A stretch of 64,000 nucleotides of DNA from Climacium dendroides (taxonomy: Eukaryota > Streptophyta > Bryopsida > Hypnales > Climaciaceae): assembly GCA_950106755.1 (NCBI GenBank), contig OX467082.1, forward strand, positions 8,370,001-8,434,000, given 5' to 3'. The notes beneath the pieces were generated by a model. It worked only from the letters and a program-made list of their open reading frames with translations. It made no database searches and had not been told where the DNA came from. Both the position numbers and the translations under genes were made by a program. This document shows positions 59,518 through 64,000 of this stretch, piece after piece. Every line of letters begins with the position of its first letter. Within the stretch, counting starts at the first letter, position 1.

Positions 59518-61606
59518 ATGGCGATGGCGATGGCGTCGGGAGCAATCACAACGACCTTATCTGCATTCCAACAAGCGTCCCTTTCTTCGACTCCATGCCC
59601 ATCGCCGTTTCACAGCTCCCATTCTTGGTCGCTCCCGATTTCTTGGCGTCTTCATCTTGCCCCTGAATTTGGCTCTTCACGCTTGCAATCGGTACGTCGT
59701 TTCCATTTGTGTGTGTTGTGTAAGTATTCTCGTTAGCAAACCAAAGACGATTCGAACGCAACAAAGAATGCATTATTTGGATACCATTTGCAAAAGTTAT
59801 TAGGGTTCAAAGTTTTGTTGGTCATTACTTTTGAATTCTGATGTCTAGGTCGTGTACATCCTCAAATTTCATATAGTATCGTCGTGCAAGTTTTCGGTGG
59901 GTCGCATTTAGGGTAGGTGTGGTTTAGGGTTTAGAGTTTGGGGTTTGCATTGCGTGGTTTGGAGATTGAATTCGCGAGTGGTGAGATACAGTGGGATACA
60001 GTATGCCATTTACAAAAGTTGTAAAGGTCTCGAAGTACAGTTATTGGTAATATAATCTGAATTCTGATGATGAGGTGGTACACATTCTCAGAATTGAACA
60101 TATTATCGTTGTGCGAGGTTTGGAGGGTCGCATTTAGGTAGGTGAGTTTTTTAGGGCTTAAGTTTACCTTAAATATTTGCCTGGTGGAATTTGAATTTGC
60201 TGTTTTTGAGGTTCAGGGGGGAAGACGACGTGTTGAAGTGCGGGCGGCGAAGGGGTTTGGGAATTTGCAGCAGAAGAAGAAAGGAGCTGGTGCGGAAGTT
60301 GGGAAGACGAAAGGGGAGTCTCTGAGTTGTCCTTGTGGAGGCGGGGAGGATCGGCGGGAGTTTGGGGATTGCTGTGCGCGTTATCATGGTGGTGTTGTGG
60401 AGCCGGATGCGTTGACGCTAATGAGTAAGGTCTTCTTGGATTTTCCACGCCATGACCTAATAACTTGTGAAGATGTGAATTCAATGAGGTTGGTAATATA
60501 TAGGTTTGCGTACAGGACACCATTTACATCACTTGAATCATTTTAACCAATGTGTAGGAGAGTGCTTTCATTGGGAGGTCGCTGTAGAGCTCACTGGTGA
60601 AATCATTTTGGGTACAAGAGCCAAAGTCTCTTGAAATCAATTTTTTATCCCTCAATGTCTGAATTTCTTATGCAACCATTCAAAATGGGAGTTGTAGACC
60701 ACTGTTGAAGAGATAGTAGTATATACATTCCCATTTTCATTTAAAGATCAATGGCTATAGACATCTAGCCAAGTCATGCTTACATCCAACTTATTAACTG
60801 GAAGGCAACCAATTATTTTGGATGAGATGAGTTCCTGTTGGTAACAGGGGTCAGTCAATAGGATCAGGACCCTAACTGTTTCACTATCTCTAACTTATAC
60901 AGAAGCAAGATTTAGTGCGTATGCGAGGAGCAAGGTAGACTACGTCGTCAGGACGACTCACCCTGACAATCCTGACTTTCGAGGTATCTTTCATTGCTTT
61001 TTCCCCTTAAAGTTCTTTCAGTCCGCTTTTGAAATTCCTCCGGGCTACTCAGGTGACCGAGCTCAGGTTGATTAACGTTGAGTTTCGGATGAGAATTCTT
61101 GATCGTGGAGTGGGCTGATGTGATGCAGGTAAGGACGAACTCGCGGCCGACGTTCGTTCCACTTGCGAACAATTAAGGTTCACCAGACTTGAGATCCTTG
61201 AGTTTGAATCCACCTCAGAGGATGAGGTAGAACCCTAACTAATCAACCACTAAAGCTGTCTACCCATATTCTTCATGCTCTCATTCAGTTCAATTCTATA
61301 CCCGTGCTAGCTCGTCTATGGAAATTGCAAACCGTGTTAAGTTTGGCTCATGTTTACAATTGGTTGTGATAGTAACATTCTCATTTACAACAGGCTTTCG
61401 TGTCGTTTCGAGTGACTTATGCGGTTGCTAAAGGAGGGAGAGCGGGAGACAAGCAGTTTCTAGTTGAGAAGAGTCGGTTTGTGAAGGAAGGAGATCGATG
61501 GCTGTATGTTCAACGAATCCCCATATCTCAAGCTTCAGAGGCTGCATGGTTGAATTCCACCACTCCTAACTACGTTAACCCTAGGATAGATCGAAAATCT
61601 TTTTAA
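59518..61606 (+). CDS. Plastid-targeted YchJ-like (UPF0225/SEC-C) protein
   Basis: The model is join(59518..59691, 60217..60424, 60903..60983, 61129..61226, 61394..61606), 257 residues. All introns have good borders (GTACGT, GTAAGG, GTATCT, GTAGAA donors; CAG or ACAG acceptors) and the phases agree. Residues 1 to about 65 are rich in S, T and A with few acids, as in a chloroplast transit peptide. Residues 96-111 hold the zinc-binding-type motif CPCGGG...DCC, followed by ARYHGG. Next come LMKARFSAYARSKVDYVVRT and THPDNPDF, a middle block with TCEQLRFTRLEILEF, and AFVSFRV...EKSRFVKEGDRWLYV, the YchJ fold. Bacterial YchJ often has a second SEC-C at the C-terminus; none is present here. Biochemical role unknown. 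The gene looks intact. Confidence 0.9.
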
Positions 61607-62339
61607 GTCTCCGCCTGGTTTGGCACCCCGAAAGCCTTTATGTGAACCTCTTAGTTTGTACAGTGGGGTCCAATAATCTTACGAATTTTTCTCCTCACCC
61701 TGTTCCTTACTGCAAGAAGTGTGCACGTTCACCAATCACAACCAATGTACAATGCCTCTACCCTCTAACTTTGTAGCCACGTCATGCTCCTATCCTACCT
61801 TATAGGTATATTATTGTGGCGCATTAACACATTAACACATTTCAACGCTTGATTGATTACTACCTCATACAACGCCGGCGGTGCCGATTTACGAGACACT
61901 CCGACCGGTGACAAACCTAGTGTGGTTCTAATCCTTGGAAATTCGGTACCCGTGCTGTTTTCACGGTCCATTCCTCATTACAGTCTGGCAGAGTTTGTCG
62001 CAGTTTTATTTAGACATTGTTTCACATCAACATCAGTTTCATGTCGTTGCTGTTTTGTTTTGACAATGTTGCATTTCTATTGTCCACCACTTTGGCATCA
62101 TTTTGCATCTTGACGTCCTAAACAATTTGGGATTCAACTCGATCACCTTGAGATTCAGTTCTTGGCTGAAATTTGGTTCAAGATTGGATACTTAAAATTC
62201 AATGCAAGTTTGTTTTAACAGTTGGTGAGTTTCTTGCTTCTCATTTCATTTGTTTTGCCGGGGGTTTATAGTTCAATGCTTATGGGATTTGTTTTTTCCT
62301 CAAATTCCACTCTCACAATGAGGATAAGAACATTGAGCA
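61607..62339. other. Downstream of the YchJ-like gene, no further gene
   Basis: This presumably starts with its 3' untranslated region. The frame at 61,853-62,113 shows no motif. Confidence 0.5.
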
Positions 62340-63066
62340 CAAAAGAGAGCTCTAGTAGTTGGAATGCAACAAATTAGGATGATTTGTAAGGACTTTGCAA
62401 AGAAATGGGCATGCCACATGCCATTGTTTTGAAAAAGTGGAAGGTGTCTGGTTGCTTAGTAGTTCAAAAACCAAGCTATAGGCCTTGGAAGTTGTTCAAT
62501 TATACATTGAAAGATTGGTCTCATCTCATCAAACAAGGTTGATGTCAAACATTTGTGACAAATTTTCTTGTGCATTGTAATATAAAATGATCATATATAC
62601 ATAGGCTTGACTATGGAAATTGCATTGTTCCAAAAAAAATCCTATGTTAATATAGAAATTGAAGCAAATACTTGCATTGGACAAATGTGGTTTTCATGTC
62701 AAATGAAGACTAGAGCAAAGTTATATAGACTAATGAGTCATTTGGGCTTAAAAAAAATCTGGGAAAATTAAAATATGGTAGAAGGTACATGAGAAATATG
62801 TATGGAATTGTCTAGCTCTTAGTTTTGAGTCTAACCAAATATTTGTGATAGTTTTAGGTGCCTTCACAAGTTTTGACAAAAGTTCTTTAGTTATCATGCC
62901 TCAAGGTGAAAAAAGTGCAACTAATTTTGTTCATAACATTTATGAGGGTACATTGAGTGGGTACTATTTTGTAAACAATCAACTTCATGAGCTCACTTAT
63001 GAAAGATGGTGCTCCAATCCATCACATACTATAATTTCAACAAAAGGTGACATCACTAAATGGTAG
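62340..63066 (+). pseudogene. Decayed Tc1/mariner-type (DDE_3) transposase
   Basis: Pieces in shifting frames follow the order of such a transposase. A helix-turn-helix part reads AKEMGMPHAIVLKKWKVSG...KPSYRPWKL at about 62,391-62,495, interrupted by stops. A catalytic-core part reads VLGAFTSFDKSSLVIMPQG with downstream NFVHNIYEG (62,845-63,063). The VxGAF-x-GKxxLV word lies beyond the first aspartate region of DDE_3 enzymes; that region (about 62,670-62,760) is broken by stops. Terminal repeats were not found. An inactive relic. Confidence 0.6.
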
Positions 63067-64000
63067 ATAGTAGAGTATAGAAAAGATCCAAATTGTTGTA
63101 TGATTTTGAGTTTTACATCTATATATTTGTAATGATGCTCAATTACTCTATACTACAATACAATGAAATTTGCAATTTGGAAATTTGTTTGGAAACTCAA
63201 AATGGATGGATATCCAAAGTGGTTAATTTCCAAACATGTGTAGAATTAGCATGTGCTAAAGAACAACCAAAAGTTATTTTTTTTTTGTAATTGCAACATT
63301 GATTTCAATGTACATGATATCTTTGATTTCACTAATCTTGTGTGGATCTAACTAGCATTATTGCTAGAGAAAAGAGAAATGAGTAGTGACTCTTAATATT
63401 GCAATGAAATGACTTTGATGTAGTATATACAGGTAACATTGATACAATGGACTGCACCTAATTGTAAACTTTTCCTACAAGGCAACTACACCAGATTGTG
63501 AACTTTATCCACAACAAAGTCTTGCAGATTCTTACCTAAAATGTACGCAATCTAAACATTGAGAGTTCAGAAATGACTTGCAGGACACCTTCAATCAGCA
63601 CTTTGAAAATCATGATTTATTCAGGCAGTATCCAAACATTTGCAAGCTAAAATACTTGAGAATTGTTTTTCAATTACGAACAAGATTGAGCGAAAGTCTA
63701 GTACTAGAGACTACTCTTATTCTGAACGCTTCTGGGTGCAAATACCTTAATCAAAGCTATCATACTTGCGAGCATGACAAATATGAGGATTACAAGCAGA
63801 TGACAAAGATGAGTCTCACCAAAAATGACCTAAAACCTACTTTGCATTCTTGTGTGATAAAATTTGCAAAGAATTCAAAAATTCACCTCTACCATTTGTA
63901 GTAACCTTGCAACAAAATTGGAGTAGCCGTGAAATTCTCTTCAAGTTGGAGTCTCTTCACTACGTCACTTTAATTTCTGGACCGCAAGACAGGTTACCCA
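63067..64000. other. AT-rich DNA, no recognised gene
   Basis: A 107-residue frame (63,578-63,901) ends the window. It has no recognisable motif and could be a fragment of a mobile element or chance. Confidence 0.4.

Noticed and set aside
61017..61128. Possible extra exon or frameshifts in the YchJ-like gene
   Set aside because: Reading from the CTTTCAG at 61,015-61,021 gave stops. The proper acceptor is ATGCAG|GTAAGGACG at 61,128/61,129, which restores a clean frame, so the gene is intact.
1..64000. tRNA or rRNA genes, CRISPR arrays, operons
   Set aside because: None seen. The DNA is eukaryotic nuclear, with split genes and transposon debris.

Overview
The window is nuclear DNA of a plant, most likely a land plant. 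The support is: split genes with GT-AG introns, a plastid-targeted protein, a relic of a plant-type RCC1-repeat gene, a short CACTA transposon, and telomere-like TTTAGGG words. The lineage cannot be fixed from the sequence; a bryophyte or other non-seed plant is only a guess. About two thirds is very AT-rich DNA full of small non-autonomous transposons. The rest is GC-richer islands that hold the genes.

Layout. 1-6,700: AT-rich repeats, no gene. 6,725-11,950: segment A, an inverted copy of segment B, with a trihelix/SANT-like gene on the minus strand. 11,950-14,160: GC-richer DNA with a broken RCC1-repeat gene. 14,160-22,200: AT-rich, with a TA-flanked element, a nested TTAA element and a CACTA element. 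22,236-24,771: a multi-exon gene for a coiled-coil protein with a hydrophobic C-terminal region. 24,535-30,700: segment B, with the second SANT gene. 25,872-36,000 and 36,001-46,265: a roughly 10.1-kb tandem duplication carrying SANT genes B and C. 46,266-52,380: AT-rich, with TIR elements. 53,010-56,630: segment D, with a fourth SANT gene. 56,830-57,325: a roughly 99-bp minisatellite. 57,330-59,500: AT-rich. 59,518-61,606: an intact five-exon plastid YchJ-like (SEC-C) gene. 62,340-63,066: a decayed Tc1/mariner transposase.

The main theme is a small family of predicted DNA-binding proteins (one Myb/SANT or trihelix domain) that has grown by three routes: inverted segmental duplication (A from B), tandem duplication (B to C) and dispersed duplication (D). 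Splice sites and reading frame are kept in all four copies, while the tails and N-termini diverge. The duplicated blocks also act as a natural experiment: several transposons are present in one unit and cleanly absent from the other, which shows their exact ends and target sites. The most striking are TTAA-flanked elements with CCC...GGG ends, as in piggyBac-type transposons. Splice models were made by eye from splice-site consensus, reading frame and comparison between copies. No transcript or database evidence was available.
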